The notes beneath the pieces are model-generated. The model did no database searches. It saw only the letters and a list, made by a program, of their open reading frames with translations, and was not told where the DNA came from. Source: Amycolatopsis lurida (GTDB lineage Bacteria; Actinomycetota; Actinomycetes; Mycobacteriales; Pseudonocardiaceae). Taken from it: 64,000 nt of DNA. A program made the position numbers and the translations under genes. Below are positions 34,780-44,840 of the stretch, in pieces; the first letter of the stretch is position 1; the number at the start of each line of letters is the position of its first letter. Location: assembly GCF_900105055.1 (NCBI RefSeq), contig NZ_FNTA01000004.1, positions 3,255,501 to 3,319,500 of the forward strand. The letters run 5' to 3'.

Positions 34780-34846
34780 CTTGCGTTTAGCGGCCTAACT
34801 GCGATCTGTGGGCGCACTTGCGTTTAGCGGCCTAAACGCGATCCGG
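34780..34846. repeat. Tandem pair of palindromic repeats downstream of map
   Basis: Copies at 34780-34808 (TTTAGCGGCCTAACTGCGAT) and 34817-34846 (TTTAGCGGCCTAAACGCGAT), same orientation. Both share the variant centre CGGC, suggesting local duplication. Confidence 0.9.
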
Positions 34847-34862
34847 AGGGAGAGAAGCGAGG

Positions 34863-35639
34863 TCAGGCGTCTTCGGGGGCGGTCAGCACCCACGGGCCGT
34901 CATCGGTGATCGCGACGGTGTGCTCCCAGTGCGAGGCCCGCGAGCCGTCGGCGGTCACGACGGTCCACCCGTCCTCGAGCTCGACGGTCTCACCGCCACC
35001 ACCGGTCAGCATCGGCTCGATCGCGAGCGCCATACCGGTCTTGAGCCGGGGTCCCTTGCCCGGCTTGCCCAGGTTCGGCAAGAACGGGTCCATGTGCATC
35101 TGGCGCCCGATGCCGTGGCCGCCGTACTCGACGATCATCCCGTATTCGGTGCCGTCTTCCCGGCCGGCCTTCTCGGCCGCGGTCTGCACCGCGTGCGAGA
35201 TGTCTGTGAGCCGGCCCCCGGACGACACCGCGGCGATTCCCGCCCACATCGCCGCCTCGGTGGCGGCCGAGAGCGCGAGATCCGCCTTCGACACCTCGCC
35301 GATGGCGAGGGTGACCGCGGAGTCTCCGTGCCAGCCGTCGAGGATGGCGCCGCAGTCCACCGAGATGATGTCGCCGTCGTTCAAGACCTGGGTCTTCGAC
35401 GGGATGCCGTGCACGATCTGCTCGTTCACCGAAGCGCAGATCGACGCCGGGAAGCCGTGGTATCCCTTGAACGAGGGCACCGCGCCCGCGTCACGGATCG
35501 TCTGCTCGGCGAGTTCGTCGAGATCGGCCGTGGTCACCCCTGGCTTGGCTAGCTCACGCACCGCGGTGAGAGTGCGCCAGACGACCAGTCCGGCGGCCCT
35601 CATCGCCTGAAGCTCGCCAGGGGTCTTGATTTCGATCAT
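34863..35639 (-). CDS. map: Methionine aminopeptidase type I
   Basis: Removes initiator Met from nascent proteins. 258 residues from ATG 35639 (MIEIKTPGELQAMRAAG). The metal ligands are visible as the Asp pair around VDCGAILDGWHGDSAVT, His in EYGGHGIGRQMH, and Glu in LAIEPML and WEHTVAI. A GTG at 35687 overlapping the adk stop would add 16 residues but departs from the family. Downstream of adk, operon secY-adk-map. Confidence 0.96.
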   Translation of the reverse strand: MIEIKTPGELQAMRAAGLVVWRTLTAVRELAKPGVTTADLDELAEQTIRDAGAVPSFKGYHGFPASICASVNEQIVHGIPSKTQVLNDGDIISVDCGAILDGWHGDSAVTLAIGEVSKADLALSAATEAAMWAGIAAVSSGGRLTDISHAVQTAAEKAGREDGTEYGMIVEYGGHGIGRQMHMDPFLPNLGKPGKGPRLKTGMALAIEPMLTGGGGETVELEDGWTVVTADGSRASHWEHTVAITDDGPWVLTAPEDA

Positions 35640-35683
35640 GCGCCCACGACGAAGCCGTTGCAGTACACGCAGTCCTCCGAGAT

Positions 35684-36238
35684 TCACGTGCGGTCGCGCA
35701 GCGCTTCCAGCACGCGGGCGGAGATCTCGTCGACCGAGCCGACGCCGTCGACCCTGACCAGGATGTCCGAGTAGTACTCGAGCAGCGGAGCGGTCTCGGA
35801 CACGTAGATCTGCTGGCGGCGGCGGATGACCTCTTCGGTGTCGTCCGACCGGCCGCGGGACAGCAGCCGATCGACGACGACGTCTTCCGAGACCTGGAGC
35901 TGGATGACCGCGTTGAGCTTGGCGTCGACCTCGCCGAGGATCTCACCGAGGACGTCGGCCTGCTTCGTGTTCCGGGGGAACCCGTCGAGCAGGAAACCGA
36001 CCTTGGCGTCGGGTTCGGCGAGGCGTTCACGCACCATCTCGTTCGTGACCGAGTCGGGCACGAGTTCGCCGGAATCCAGGTAGCGCTTGGCTTCCTGGCC
36101 CAGCGGCGTCTGCTCGCCCACGTGGGCGCGGAACAGATCGCCGGTCGAGATGTGCGGGATCCGGAGCTTCTCCGACAGTGCTACCGCCTGAGTACCTTTG
36201 CCCGCGCCAGGAGGGCCAACGAGAACCAGGCGCGTCAC
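35684..36238 (-). CDS. adk: Adenylate kinase
   Basis: AMP + ATP to 2 ADP. The 184-residue short-LID form: P-loop [13 protein letters not shown]-binding [11 protein letters not shown], and a compact LID ([18 protein letters not shown]), as in mycobacteria. The start overlaps the secY stop by 4 bp. Confidence 0.97.
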   Translation of the reverse strand: MTRLVLVGPPGAGKGTQAVALSEKLRIPHISTGDLFRAHVGEQTPLGQEAKRYLDSGELVPDSVTNEMVRERLAEPDAKVGFLLDGFPRNTKQADVLGEILGEVDAKLNAVIQLQVSEDVVVDRLLSRGRSDDTEEVIRRRQQIYVSETAPLLEYYSDILVRVDGVGSVDEISARVLEALRDRT

Positions 36239-37542
36239 TTCAAGAACCCTTCGTAGTTACGTTGCATCAGCTGGCTTTCGATCTGCTTCACGGTGTCGAG
36301 ACCGACACCGACCATGATCAGCACAGCCGTGCCACCGAACGGGAAGTTCTGGTTGTTCCCGCTGCCGGTGACGGACAGGAAGAAGTTCGGAAGGATCGCG
36401 ATGATGCCCAGGTACAGCGAGCCCGGCAGGGTGATGCGGCCGAGGACGTAGCTGAGGTACTCCGCGGTGGGTCGGCCCGGGCGGATACCCGGGATGAAGC
36501 CACCGAACTTCTTCATTTCTTCCGCACGCTCGTCCACGTTGAACGTGATCGTGATGTAGAAGTACGTGAAGAAGATGATCAACGCGAAGTACAGCAGGAC
36601 GTGCGCCCAGCTGGACTGGTTGACGATGTAGTTCTGGATGAAGACCTGCCAGCCCGCGTTGCTGTTGGCGTCGCCGACGAGACGGCTGATCAGGTCCGGC
36701 AGGTAGAGCAGCGACGAGGCGAAGATGACCGGGATGACACCGGCCTGGTTCACCTTGATCGGCAGGTAGGTCGAGGTCCCGCCGTACATGCGGCGGCCGA
36801 TCATGCGCTTGGCGTACTGCACCGGGATCCGGCGCTGGCCCTGCTCGACGAAGATGACGCTGGCGATGATCACCAGGCCGAACACACAGATCAGGGTGAA
36901 GACCACCGGCCCGGCGCTGCTGAGGATGTTGCCACCCTCGATCGGGATCCGGGCCGCGATGTTCAGGAAGATGAGGACGGACATGCCGTTGCCGACGCCG
37001 CGCTCGGTGATCAGCTCACCCAGCCACATCATGACGGCGGTACCGGCGGTCATCGTGATGACGATGATGGCCAGCGTGTAGACGCTGTTGTCCGGGATGA
37101 TCGCGGTGTCGCACTGCGGGAAGAGCTGCTTGCGGTCGGCGAGTGCCACCACACCGGTCGCCTGCAGGATCGCGAGGGCGATCGTCAGATACCGGGTGTA
37201 CTGGGTCAGCTTGCCCTGGCCGGCCTGGCCTTCCTTCTTCAGCTCCTCGAACCGCGGGATGACCACGGTGAGAAGCTGGACGATGATGCTCGCCGTGATG
37301 TACGGCATGATGCCGGTCGAGAACAGCGACAGCTGCAGCAGTGCACCGCCACTGAACAGGTTCAGCAGCTGATAGACGCCCTCCTGCGACCCGGTCTCCG
37401 TGCATTGCTGCACGGCGGAATACGAGATGCCCGGGGCCGGGATGGTGGCACCGATTCGGTAGACCGCGACGATGGCTAGCGTGAACAGGATCTTCTTACG
37501 TAGATCCGGCGTCGCTAGAGCCGAGCGGAAGGCGCTGAGCAC
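36235..37542 (-). CDS. secY: Preprotein translocase subunit SecY
   Basis: A 435-residue, ten-TM channel of the Sec system. The plug/TM2a region ([20 protein letters not shown]) and cytoplasmic loops ([14 protein letters not shown]) are present. GTG 37542 has GAGGAGG 8 nt upstream. In many actinomycetes secY follows rplO directly; here two unrelated genes and repeats separate them. Confidence 0.97.
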   Translation of the reverse strand: MLSAFRSALATPDLRKKILFTLAIVAVYRIGATIPAPGISYSAVQQCTETGSQEGVYQLLNLFSGGALLQLSLFSTGIMPYITASIIVQLLTVVIPRFEELKKEGQAGQGKLTQYTRYLTIALAILQATGVVALADRKQLFPQCDTAIIPDNSVYTLAIIVITMTAGTAVMMWLGELITERGVGNGMSVLIFLNIAARIPIEGGNILSSAGPVVFTLICVFGLVIIASVIFVEQGQRRIPVQYAKRMIGRRMYGGTSTYLPIKVNQAGVIPVIFASSLLYLPDLISRLVGDANSNAGWQVFIQNYIVNQSSWAHVLLYFALIIFFTYFYITITFNVDERAEEMKKFGGFIPGIRPGRPTAEYLSYVLGRITLPGSLYLGIIAILPNFFLSVTGSGNNQNFPFGGTAVLIMVGVGLDTVKQIESQLMQRNYEGFLK

Positions 37543-37640
37543 GCGGGGAACCTCCTCGGCGTCGTCGGCTGTCTTACCGACGATCGGCTTGGCCGGCCTG
37601 GGGCCGGCGGGAACACACAGCTTTCTGGCACAAGCCAGGA

Positions 37641-37670
37641 ACGCTTCGGGGCACACTCGTCCCGAAGCGT
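37641..37670 (-). promoter_or_regulatory. Hairpin in the secY leader
   Basis: ACGCTTCGGG, 10-nt loop, exact complement, about 100 bp upstream of secY. Possibly a leader regulatory structure. Confidence 0.4.
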
Positions 37671-37817
37671 GTCGCCGACTCTAACAGCTTCACAGGGCGT
37701 GTCCGCAGTGCGTGTGGGTTTTCCGGACGAAGGTTGGTCCGCGGGGTTGATCGACCGCCGTTTCTCGCTCCGGGATCTTGACAGAACGCCTTGCCGCTCC
37801 TCACTTTTCCGGCCACC

Positions 37818-37846
37818 GGATCGCGATTAGGGGGCTAAACGCAACG
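37818..37846. repeat. Palindromic repeat just after the LysE-type gene
   Basis: CGGATCGCGATTAGGGGGCT followed by AAACGCA; lies 4 bp downstream of the stop codon of the 37850-38482 gene. Confidence 0.88.
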
Positions 37847-37849
37847 TGA

Positions 37850-38482
37850 TCAGGAGCCCGATGCGGCGAGGGCGCCCGCCATGCCGAGGAGCACGACGCC
37901 GGTGCCGCGGTCGACGTTGCGAGTCACCCGGCGGGACAACCGGAACGACTTCACGAGCGCGCCAGCACCGACGTAGGTCGCGCCCGCCACGAACTCGGCG
38001 AGCAGGTAGACGGCGCCGAGAATCGCGATCTGGCTGGGAAAGGAGCCGTGAGCTGCGTCGATGAACTGGGGTACGAACGCCGTGAAGATGAGGATCGCCT
38101 TCGGATTCGTGATCGCGACGACGAATTCCTTCCTCGCGATCCGGAGCGCAGGTACGGATTCGGTGCCTCGCGGCGCCTGGACCAGCGCGGTCCGCCCGGC
38201 ACCGAACGTCGACCACAGCAGGCGCCCGCCGATCCAGACCAGGTAGGCGACGCCGGCCCACTTGATCACTGTGAGTGCAAGCTCCGAAGCCGCGAGGAGC
38301 TGTCCGAGCCCCGCGGCGACGGCCGCGATCAGGACCGTGAATGCGGCCAATCGGCCTAACAGGCCGGCGAGCCCCTTCCAGGCCCCCTGCGTCATGCCGT
38401 TGTGCATGCCGAGCAGATTGTTCGCCCCTGGCGTAAAAGCCACGAGGACCGCCGCTCCGAAGAACACCGCCGCCCAAGTCAT
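37850..38482 (-). CDS. LysE/RhtB family amino-acid exporter
   Basis: A 210-residue, six-TM protein with the family signature GAAVLVAFTPGANNLLGMHN near the N-terminus and ARKEFVVAITNPKAILIFTA in the middle. Expected to export an amino acid or derivative; substrate not predictable. GGAGG precedes ATG 38482. It has no functional link to its ribosomal and secretion neighbours and looks inserted between rplO and secY. Confidence 0.9.
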   Translation of the reverse strand: MTWAAVFFGAAVLVAFTPGANNLLGMHNGMTQGAWKGLAGLLGRLAAFTVLIAAVAAGLGQLLAASELALTVIKWAGVAYLVWIGGRLLWSTFGAGRTALVQAPRGTESVPALRIARKEFVVAITNPKAILIFTAFVPQFIDAAHGSFPSQIAILGAVYLLAEFVAGATYVGAGALVKSFRLSRRVTRNVDRGTGVVLLGMAGALAASGS

Positions 38483-38517
38483 CAGCCACCTCCTCCCCCA
38501 CCGTATCGGCCGCCGCG

Positions 38518-38543
38518 AGCGCGTTTAGCGGGCTAATCGCGCT
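38518..38543. repeat. Palindromic repeat that supplies a stop codon
   Basis: GCGTTTAGCGGGCTAATCGC followed by GCTC; the minus-strand gene 38533-39303 ends with GAT-TAG inside the core. Confidence 0.88.
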
Positions 38544-39303
38544 CTTTCGCGCCAGGGTCCGGCGGAGGCGCGAAGGCCGAATAGTCCGGTTTCTCGGGCT
38601 GCGGCTCCGGTGGGAGCACCATGATGGAGATGCCGTCCTTCGGTGTGGGCATGTCCGCGAGACTCGGGTCGCCACTCATCGGGACTTCGCCATCCTGGAC
38701 GCGGTGGCTCATGACGGCCGCGCCCACCGCGGCCGCGACCGCGGCGAAGAGGGCCCACATCCCCGCTTCGAGAGTCAGGGTCACCTTGAGGTCGTCGCCC
38801 AACTGGCGTCCGGATCCCAGCGTGGCGACGCTGCTGACAGCTCCGGCGAGGAACACCGCCGCGATAGTGGTGAGCCACCTGTCCAAAGTGCCTGGACGTT
38901 GACGCCCGGCGACGCGCGTACTGACGACCGTGGCCGCCAGCAGGAGCGCCGCGGCGACCAAGAGCGGGATACCGATGGGCGCCGTCGACGTGGTGAAGGC
39001 AGGTTGGCCGGTCTGATAAGCCGTCGTGTCCCAAGCTCCTTGCACGAACACGATCTCGAGCAGGTCGCTGGCGTCGAAGCCGAACCGATGTTCGGTCTTG
39101 AAGTGCGGGAAGAAGCAGCCCACGAGGGTCAGCACCAGGGCCAAGGCGGCCAAGCCCGCTGCGACGAGCCTGCGGGGCTCAAGCCGACCGGACCGCACCG
39201 GTTCGTCCGGGGGATCCATGGGCCCTGAAACCGATACGACCATCGGCGGGGCGTCCGGCTGCTGCTGGAAGGGCTGCGGATCCTGCCCGGGAGGTATGGC
39301 CAC
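38533..39303 (-). CDS. Four-TM membrane protein of unknown function (256 aa)
   Basis: A Pro-rich N-terminus, four predicted TM helices (about 45-65, 108-125, 140-160, 175-195) and a cytoplasmic Pro-rich tail. Between TM1 and TM2 is an extracytoplasmic loop (FFPHFKTEHRFGFDASDLLE). No family recognised. GTG start with AAGGA upstream. The TAG stop lies within a palindromic repeat. It is separated from the LysE gene by that repeat. Confidence 0.75.
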   Translation of the reverse strand: MAIPPGQDPQPFQQQPDAPPMVVSVSGPMDPPDEPVRSGRLEPRRLVAAGLAALALVLTLVGCFFPHFKTEHRFGFDASDLLEIVFVQGAWDTTAYQTGQPAFTTSTAPIGIPLLVAAALLLAATVVSTRVAGRQRPGTLDRWLTTIAAVFLAGAVSSVATLGSGRQLGDDLKVTLTLEAGMWALFAAVAAAVGAAVMSHRVQDGEVPMSGDPSLADMPTPKDGISIMVLPPEPQPEKPDYSAFAPPPDPGAKERD

Positions 39304-39358
39304 CTAGCGATCCTTCCAGCCCAGGCCCCCTTCCGCCACGCCCTCGGCCTGGCGGCCG

Positions 39359-39556
39359 ACCTGCGTTTCGCGGGCTAACCGCGATCTGGACGCCGGGCAC
39401 CTGGGCGACCGACGGATCGCGTTTAGCCCGCGAAACGCAAGTCGGGTACCGGGAGGGCTACCCGCGCCCGGATCACGATTAGGGGGCTAAACGCAGGTGG
39501 GCGCGCAAGCGCACGCCCGAGGGACCAGATCGCGATTAGCCCGCGAAACGCAGGTC
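39359..39556. repeat. Cluster of four palindromic repeats
   Basis: 39359-39390 (TTTCGCGGGCTAA), 39412-39443 (TTTAGCCCGCGAAA), 39471-39499 (ATTAGGGGGCTAAA) and 39527-39556 (ATTAGCCCGCGAAA). Three copies carry a T-to-C or A-to-G type change in one arm, so some drift occurs where there is no coding constraint. Confidence 0.88.
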
Positions 39557-39571
39557 GGGCCGGCGCAAGCG

Positions 39572-39604
39572 AAAGGCCCGCCGGGCGGAGCCGGGCGGGC
39601 CTTT
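39572..39604 (-). terminator. Terminator of the spc operon after rplO
   Basis: AAAGGCCCGCC and its complement GGCGGGCCTTT with an 11-nt loop, 23 bp after the rplO stop. Confidence 0.8.
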
Positions 39605-39626
39605 CGGTGAAGCGAGCGAAGAAAGC

Positions 39627-40073
39627 TCAGAGCGTGGTGGCGGAGCCACCGGCAGCGGAGAGCTTCTCCTTGGCGGAGCCGGAGAAAGCGTCGGCGGTGA
39701 CGTCCAGCTTGACGCCGTTCACGTCGCCGTTGCCGAGCACCTTCACGAGCTTGCCCTTGCGGACCAGACCGTTCGCGACGAGCTCCTCGGCGCCGACCTT
39801 GCCACCCTCCGGGAAGACGCGGGCGATGTCGCCCACGTTCACCGGCTGGTACTCGGTGCGGAAGCGGTTCTTGAAGCCGCGAAGCTTCGGGAGCCGCATG
39901 TGGATGGGCATCTGCCCACCCTCGAAGCCGGCGGGCACGTTCTTCCGGGCCTTGGTGCCCTTGGTACCGCGACCGGCGGTCTTGCCCTTCGAGCCCTCAC
40001 CACGGCCGACGCGGATCTTGTCGCGCTTCGCGCCCGGAGCCGGACGAAGGTGGTGGATCTTGATGGCAGTCAT
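39627..40073 (-). CDS. rplO: 50S ribosomal protein L15
   Basis: A 148-residue L15 ([40 protein letters not shown]). The start overlaps the rpmD stop by 4 bp. Last gene of the spc cluster before the terminator. Confidence 0.97.
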   Translation of the reverse strand: MTAIKIHHLRPAPGAKRDKIRVGRGEGSKGKTAGRGTKGTKARKNVPAGFEGGQMPIHMRLPKLRGFKNRFRTEYQPVNVGDIARVFPEGGKVGAEELVANGLVRKGKLVKVLGNGDVNGVKLDVTADAFSGSAKEKLSAAGGSATTL

Positions 40074-40255
40074 GCCTTGACCTCCTCGACCTCCACCAGG
40101 TGGCGGACGGTGTGGATAAGGCCGCGCACCTCGGGAGTGTCATCACGCACGACGCTCTGGCGGATCTTGCGCAGCCCGAGGGTGCGCAGCGACTCGCGGT
40201 GAGCGTGCTTCGTGCCGATCTTGCTCTTGACCTGGGTCACCTTGAGCTGAGTCAT
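40070..40255 (-). CDS. rpmD: 50S ribosomal protein L30
   Basis: A 61-residue L30 ([40 protein letters not shown]). Lies between rpsE and rplO with minimal spacing. Confidence 0.96.
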   Translation of the reverse strand: MTQLKVTQVKSKIGTKHAHRESLRTLGLRKIRQSVVRDDTPEVRGLIHTVRHLVEVEEVKA

Positions 40256-40256
40256 G

Positions 40257-40901
40257 TCAGACCCCCTGGCCCGCGCGCTGGCGCAGCATCCGAGCCGGAG
40301 CGACGTCCTCGAGCGGGAGACCGCGGCGGGCCGCGACCTCTTCGGGACGCTGCAGACCCTTCAGGGCCGCCACGGTCGCGTGCACGATGTTGATCGCGTT
40401 GTCGGAGCCGAGCGACTTCGACAGCACGTCGTGGACACCCGCGCACTCCAGCACCGCGCGCACCGGGCCACCGGCGATGACACCGGTACCGGCCGAGGCC
40501 GGACGGAGCAGCACGACACCGGCGGCTTCCTCACCCTGGATCGGGTGGGGGATGGTGCCGGCGACGCGGGGGACGCGGAAGAAGTTCTTCTTCGCTTCCT
40601 CGACGCCCTTGGCGATGGCCGCGGGAACTTCCTTGGCCTTGCCGTAGCCGACGCCGACCTGACCGTCGCCGTCACCGACGACCACCAGGGCGGTGAAGCT
40701 GAAGCGGCGACCACCCTTGACGACCTTGGCGACGCGGTTGATCGTCACGACCTTCTCGAGGTGCGGGGTCTTTTCCTGGCCGGCCCCGCCACGGCCGCTG
40801 TCGCGCCGGTCACGGCGGTCGCGACGGTCATTGCGGTCGTTGCCGCCCTGTCCGCCGGGTCCGCCCTGGCCACCGCCGAATTGCCGTGTACGTCCCGGCA
40901 T
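40257..40901 (-). CDS. rpsE: 30S ribosomal protein S5
   Basis: A 214-residue S5. ATG 40901 starts [14 protein letters not shown]; a Gly/Asp/Arg-rich N-terminal extension of about 45 residues precedes the S5 domain ([20 protein letters not shown]). The decoding-fidelity region ([15 protein letters not shown]) is intact. Confidence 0.97.
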   Translation of the reverse strand: MPGRTRQFGGGQGGPGGQGGNDRNDRRDRRDRRDSGRGGAGQEKTPHLEKVVTINRVAKVVKGGRRFSFTALVVVGDGDGQVGVGYGKAKEVPAAIAKGVEEAKKNFFRVPRVAGTIPHPIQGEEAAGVVLLRPASAGTGVIAGGPVRAVLECAGVHDVLSKSLGSDNAINIVHATVAALKGLQRPEEVAARRGLPLEDVAPARMLRQRAGQGV

Positions 40902-40935
40902 CAGGCTTTCCTTCCATTCACGAGCATCTGCTGCA

Positions 40936-41334
40936 TCAGAACTCCAACCCCGCCTCACGCGCGGCGTCGGCGAGCGCCGCGATGCGGCCGTGGTAGGCGT
41001 TGCCACCACGGTCGAACACCACGGTCGAGACACCGGCGTTCTTGGCGCGGGCGGCGACGAGTTCCCCGACCTTGGCGGCCTTGGCCTTCTTGTCGCCTTC
41101 CAGCGCGCGGACGTCCGCCTCGAGGGTGGACGCCGACGCCAGGGTCTTGCCGGCGAGGTCGTCGATCAGCTGCACGGCGATGTGCCGCGACGAACGCTTG
41201 ACGACCAGGCGCGGACGCTGGTCCGTGCCGTTGATCTTCTTGCGAAGGCGGAAGTGCCGACGGGCCTTCGCGACGCGGCGGCGGGTCGAGATGTCCTTGC
41301 CGACCGGCTTGCGCTTCGTAGTCGTGTCGCTCAT
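40936..41334 (-). CDS. rplR: 50S ribosomal protein L18
   Basis: A 132-residue L18 ([20 protein letters not shown]; 5S rRNA-binding [18 protein letters not shown]). ATG 41334 lies just past the rplF stop; GTG 41340 is possible. Confidence 0.96.
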   Translation of the reverse strand: MSDTTTKRKPVGKDISTRRRVAKARRHFRLRKKINGTDQRPRLVVKRSSRHIAVQLIDDLAGKTLASASTLEADVRALEGDKKAKAAKVGELVAARAKNAGVSTVVFDRGGNAYHGRIAALADAAREAGLEF

Positions 41335-41336
41335 GA

Positions 41337-41876
41337 TCACTTACCCGTCTTTCCGACCTTGCGGCGGATCTTCTCACCCTCGTAGCGCAGGCCCTTGCCC
41401 TTGTACGGGTCCGGGCGGCGCAGCTTGCGGATGACCGCGGCGATCTGGCCGACCTTCTGCTTGTCGATGCCCGAGACCGAGAACCGGGTGGGGGTCTCGA
41501 CCTTGAAGGTGATGCCTTCCGGGGCCTCGATCTTCACCGGGTGGCTGTAGCCGAGGGCGAACTCGAGGTCCGAGCCCTTGGCCTGCACGCGGTAACCGAC
41601 ACCGTGGATCTCGAGCTTCTTCTCGTAGCCCTCGGTCACACCGACGACGAGGTTGTTGACCAGCGTCCGGGTGAGACCGTGCAGGGCACGGCTGGTGCGC
41701 TCCTCGTCGGGCCGCTTGACCTCGAGAGTGCCGTTCTCGGCCTTCTCGACGGTGATCGGCTCGGCGATGGTGTGCTCAAGGGTGCCCTTGGGCCCCTTGA
41801 CCTTGATCTGCTGACCTTCGATGGTCACCTCGACCCCGGAGGGGACGGCGACCGGCAGCTTTCCAATGCGTGACAT
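41337..41876 (-). CDS. rplF: 50S ribosomal protein L6
   Basis: A 179-residue L6 ([20 protein letters not shown]) with the C-terminal [20 protein letters not shown] signature. ATG 41876 matches family starts. Confidence 0.97.
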   Translation of the reverse strand: MSRIGKLPVAVPSGVEVTIEGQQIKVKGPKGTLEHTIAEPITVEKAENGTLEVKRPDEERTSRALHGLTRTLVNNLVVGVTEGYEKKLEIHGVGYRVQAKGSDLEFALGYSHPVKIEAPEGITFKVETPTRFSVSGIDKQKVGQIAAVIRKLRRPDPYKGKGLRYEGEKIRRKVGKTGK

Positions 41877-41892
41877 GTCTTTGCCCCCTTCC

Positions 41893-42291
41893 TTACCAGA
41901 CGTAGGCGAGGACTTCGCCGCCCACGCTGTTTCGCTTGGCCTGACGGTCGGTCTGAAGGCCGGACGACGTCGAGATGATCGCGACGCCGAGGCCACCGAG
42001 AACCGACGGCAGTTCGGTCGATTTTGCGTAGACCCGCAGGCCGGGCTTGGACACGCGGCGGAGGCCGGCGATGCTGCGCTCACGGTTGGGGCCGTACTTC
42101 AGCTCCACGACGAGGTTCTTGTGCTTCTCGCCCGGCTCGTCGCGGTAGCCCGAGATGTAACCCTCGCGCTTGAGGATCTCGGCGATGTTCGCCTTGATCT
42201 TCGAGTGGGGAAGCACGACCTCGTCGTGGTACGCCGAGTTCGCGTTACGCAGACGGGTCAAGAAGTCTGCGATGGGGTCGGTCATCGTCAT
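41893..42291 (-). CDS. rpsH: 30S ribosomal protein S8
   Basis: A 132-residue S8 ([21 protein letters not shown]-terminal [20 protein letters not shown]). A central 16S rRNA binder and, in other bacteria, the translational regulator of the spc operon. Confidence 0.97.
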   Translation of the reverse strand: MTMTDPIADFLTRLRNANSAYHDEVVLPHSKIKANIAEILKREGYISGYRDEPGEKHKNLVVELKYGPNRERSIAGLRRVSKPGLRVYAKSTELPSVLGGLGVAIISTSSGLQTDRQAKRNSVGGEVLAYVW

Positions 42292-42371
42292 GGTGACCTG
42301 TCAACCTTTCTCGCCCTGGTTCCCTGCGATACGTGCGGGGCCTGTGGCGAAGTGGGAGTTAAAAAAGACTC

Positions 42372-42557
42372 TTACCAGCTGGACTTGCGGACGCCGGGCA
42401 GCTCGCCCGCGTGTGCCATCTCGCGAAGGCAGATCCGGCAGAGCCCGAACTTGCGGAACACCGAGTGCGGGCGACCGCACCGCTGGCAACGCGTGTAACC
42501 GCGAACCTTGAACTTCGGCGTCTTCGCGGCCTTGTGGACCAGTGCTTTCTTGGCCAT
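42372..42557 (-). CDS. rpsN: 30S ribosomal protein S14, zinc-binding type
   Basis: A 61-residue short S14 ([20 protein letters not shown]) with CQRC and CRIC zinc-ligand pairs 12 residues apart. It is the C+ (rpsZ-type) form. Lies between rplE and rpsH. Confidence 0.96.
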   Translation of the reverse strand: MAKKALVHKAAKTPKFKVRGYTRCQRCGRPHSVFRKFGLCRICLREMAHAGELPGVRKSSW

Positions 42558-42561
42558 CGAC

Positions 42562-43125
42562 TCAGTTCTCCTTGAACGGGAAGCCGAGCTTGCGAAGCAG
42601 CGCGCGGCCCTCGTCGTCGGTGTTGGCGGTGGTGACGACAGTGACGTCCATACCGCGCGGGCGGTCGATGGCGTCCGGGTCGATCTCGTGGAACATGGAC
42701 TGCTCGTTGAGACCGAACGTGTAGTTGCCGTTGCCGTCGAACTGCTTCGGCGAAAGCCCGCGGAAGTCACGGATACGCGGCAGCGCGATGGTCAGCAGCC
42801 GGTCGAGGAACTCCCACATCCGGTCGCCGCGCAGCGTGACGCGCGCACCGATCGGCTGGCCCTCACGCAGCTTGAACTGCGCGATGGACTTGCGAGCCTT
42901 GCGAACCTCGGGCTTCTGCCCGGTGATCGCGGCCAGGTCGCGGATGGCGCCTTCGATCAGCTTGCTGTCACGGGCGGCGTCACCGACACCCATGTTCACG
43001 ACGACCTTGACGACGCCCGGGATCTGGTGGACGTTCTCGAAGGAGAACTCCTGCTGGAGCTGCCCCTTGATCTCCTCGCGGTACCGCACCTTGAGGCGCG
43101 GGGCGATCTTCTCTGCGGTGGTCAT
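42562..43125 (-). CDS. rplE: 50S ribosomal protein L5
   Basis: A 187-residue L5 ([40 protein letters not shown]). Binds 5S rRNA. Followed by rpsN after 4 bp. Confidence 0.97.
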   Translation of the reverse strand: MTTAEKIAPRLKVRYREEIKGQLQQEFSFENVHQIPGVVKVVVNMGVGDAARDSKLIEGAIRDLAAITGQKPEVRKARKSIAQFKLREGQPIGARVTLRGDRMWEFLDRLLTIALPRIRDFRGLSPKQFDGNGNYTFGLNEQSMFHEIDPDAIDRPRGMDVTVVTTANTDDEGRALLRKLGFPFKEN

Positions 43126-43127
43126 GA

Positions 43128-43442
43128 TCAGATGTCCTTACCGTTCCGGCGCGAGACCCGGACCTTCTTGCCGTCCTCGCCGATGCGGTAGCCCACCCGG
43201 GTCGGCTTGCCGTCGGAGTCGACGACCATCACGTTCGAGACGTGGATGGGCGCTTCCTGCGTGACGATGCCGCCGGACTGCGCACCGCGCTGGGTCTGGG
43301 AGATCCGCGTGTGCTTCTTGATCCGGTTCACGCCCTCGACCAGCACGCGCTCGCGCTCGGGGTAGGCCTGGATGACCTTGCCCTTGGCACCCTTGTCCTT
43401 GCCGGCGATGACGACGACCGTGTCGCCCTTCTTCACCTTCAT
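43128..43442 (-). CDS. rplX: 50S ribosomal protein L24
   Basis: A 104-residue L24 with the KOW motif at the start ([20 protein letters not shown]). Early assembly protein of the 50S subunit. Confidence 0.97.
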   Translation of the reverse strand: MKVKKGDTVVVIAGKDKGAKGKVIQAYPERERVLVEGVNRIKKHTRISQTQRGAQSGGIVTQEAPIHVSNVMVVDSDGKPTRVGYRIGEDGKKVRVSRRNGKDI

Positions 43443-43445
43443 GCT

Positions 43446-43814
43446 CTACAACACCTCCGGCGCGAGCGAAATGATCTTCATGAACTTTCGGTCGCGCAGC
43501 TCGCGGCCGACCGGCCCGAAGATGCGGGTGCCGCGGGGCTCATTGTCGTTCTTGATGAGCACAGCAGCGTTCTCGTCGAAGCGGATGTAAGAACCGTCCG
43601 GACGACGGCGCTCCTTGCGCGTGCGAACGATGACCGCCTTGACGACGTCACCCTTCTTCACGCCGGCGGCCGGCATGGCGTCCTTCACGGTGGCGACGAT
43701 GATGTCGCCGATGCCCGCGTAGCGCCGCCCCGAGCCACCGAGAACGCGGATGCAAAGGATCTCCTTCGCGCCCGTGTTGTCGGCAACCCGAAGCCGCGAC
43801 TCCTGCTGGATCAC
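43446..43814 (-). CDS. rplN: 50S ribosomal protein L14
   Basis: A 122-residue L14 ([40 protein letters not shown]). Full family length; first of the tight rplN-rplX-rplE run. Confidence 0.97.
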   Translation of the reverse strand: MIQQESRLRVADNTGAKEILCIRVLGGSGRRYAGIGDIIVATVKDAMPAAGVKKGDVVKAVIVRTRKERRRPDGSYIRFDENAAVLIKNDNEPRGTRIFGPVGRELRDRKFMKIISLAPEVL

Positions 43815-43891
43815 GTCTACTCCTGTATGTCGCGCTGGTTCTCGCGCTGAAGCGCGAGCCTTGCGGAACTAAGGGACTCAGAGAGCCCTAC

Positions 43892-44173
43892 TTACTTGGC
43901 CTTCTCCACGATCTGCACCAGACGCCAGCGCTTGGTCGCCGACAGCGGGCGGGTCTCCATCAGGGTGACCCGGTCGCCCACGCCCGCCTCGTTGTTCTCG
44001 TCGTGCACCTTGACCTTGCTGGTGCTGCGGAGAACCTTGGCGTAACGACGGTGCTTCTTGCGGTCTTCGAGCTCGACCACGATCGTCTTGTTCATCTTGT
44101 CCGAGACGACGTAACCCTCACGGACCTTGCGGTCGTTGCGGGGGGCCGCCTCAGCGTTGGGCTGCTCGCTCAT
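43892..44173 (-). CDS. rpsQ: 30S ribosomal protein S17
   Basis: A 93-residue S17 with the OB-fold core [20 protein letters not shown]. The start overlaps the rpmC stop by 4 bp. A 77-bp gap separates it from rplN. Confidence 0.97.
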   Translation of the reverse strand: MSEQPNAEAAPRNDRKVREGYVVSDKMNKTIVVELEDRKKHRRYAKVLRSTSKVKVHDENNEAGVGDRVTLMETRPLSATKRWRLVQIVEKAK

Positions 44174-44418
44174 GCGGCACCTTCACTCTCGGCGTCAGGG
44201 GAAACGGACAGGCCGAGTTCACGCTCGCGCATGACCGTGTAGATCCGCGCGATGTCCGTGCGGACGGTGCGCAGACGGCGGTTGTTGTCGAGCTGTCCGG
44301 TCGCCATCTGGAAGCGGAGGTTGAAGAGCTCCTCCTTGTATTCCTTCAGACGCAGAACGAGCTCTTCCGCGGTGAGCTCACGCAGCTCCGATGCCTGGGC
44401 GGCACCTGCCTTCGCCAT
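44170..44418 (-). CDS. rpmC: 50S ribosomal protein L29
   Basis: An 82-residue L29 ([40 protein letters not shown]). Lies at the exit-tunnel rim. It overlaps rplP by one base and rpsQ by four. Confidence 0.96.
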   Translation of the reverse strand: MAKAGAAQASELRELTAEELVLRLKEYKEELFNLRFQMATGQLDNNRRLRTVRTDIARIYTVMRERELGLSVSPDAESEGAA

Positions 44419-44837
44419 CAGAACTCACCACCTTCACGGGTCACGATGCGGCACTTCATGGGCAGCTTGTGGATCGCGCGACGGAGCGCCTCACGGGCGG
44501 TCTCCTCGTTCGGGAACGAGATCTCGAACATCACGCGGCCGGGCTTCACGTTGGCGATCCACCACTCGGGCGAACCCTTACCGGAACCCATGCGGGTTTC
44601 CGCCGGCTTCTTGGTCAGCGGGCGGTCCGGGTAGATGGTCGTCCACACCTTGCCACCACGCTTGATGTGACGCGTCATGGCGATACGAGCGGACTCGATC
44701 TGCCGGTTGGTCACGTAGCTGTGCTCAAGCGCCTGGATGCCGTACTCGCCGAAGTTCACCTTCGTACCGCCCTTGGCGGCACCGTGGCGCTTCGGGGAGT
44801 GCTGCTTCCGGTGCTTGACCCTGCGCGGGATGAGCAC
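44418..44837 (-). CDS. rplP: 50S ribosomal protein L16
   Basis: A 139-residue L16 ([40 protein letters not shown]). A-site region protein of the 50S subunit. Confidence 0.97.
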   Translation of the reverse strand: MLIPRRVKHRKQHSPKRHGAAKGGTKVNFGEYGIQALEHSYVTNRQIESARIAMTRHIKRGGKVWTTIYPDRPLTKKPAETRMGSGKGSPEWWIANVKPGRVMFEISFPNEETAREALRRAIHKLPMKCRIVTREGGEF

Positions 44838-44840
44838 GTG

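Larger units (their letters stand above)
34389..34862. other. map/infA intergenic region
   Basis: 474 bp without a convincing gene. It contains three palindromic repeats and should hold the infA promoter. A candidate TTGCGT-17 nt-TACTCA is readable on the minus strand near 34520-34555, but it is weak. Confidence 0.5.
39304..39626. other. Repeat-rich gap downstream of rplO
   Basis: 323 bp without a gene: four palindromic repeats (39359-39556) and the rplO terminator. Confidence 0.8.
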
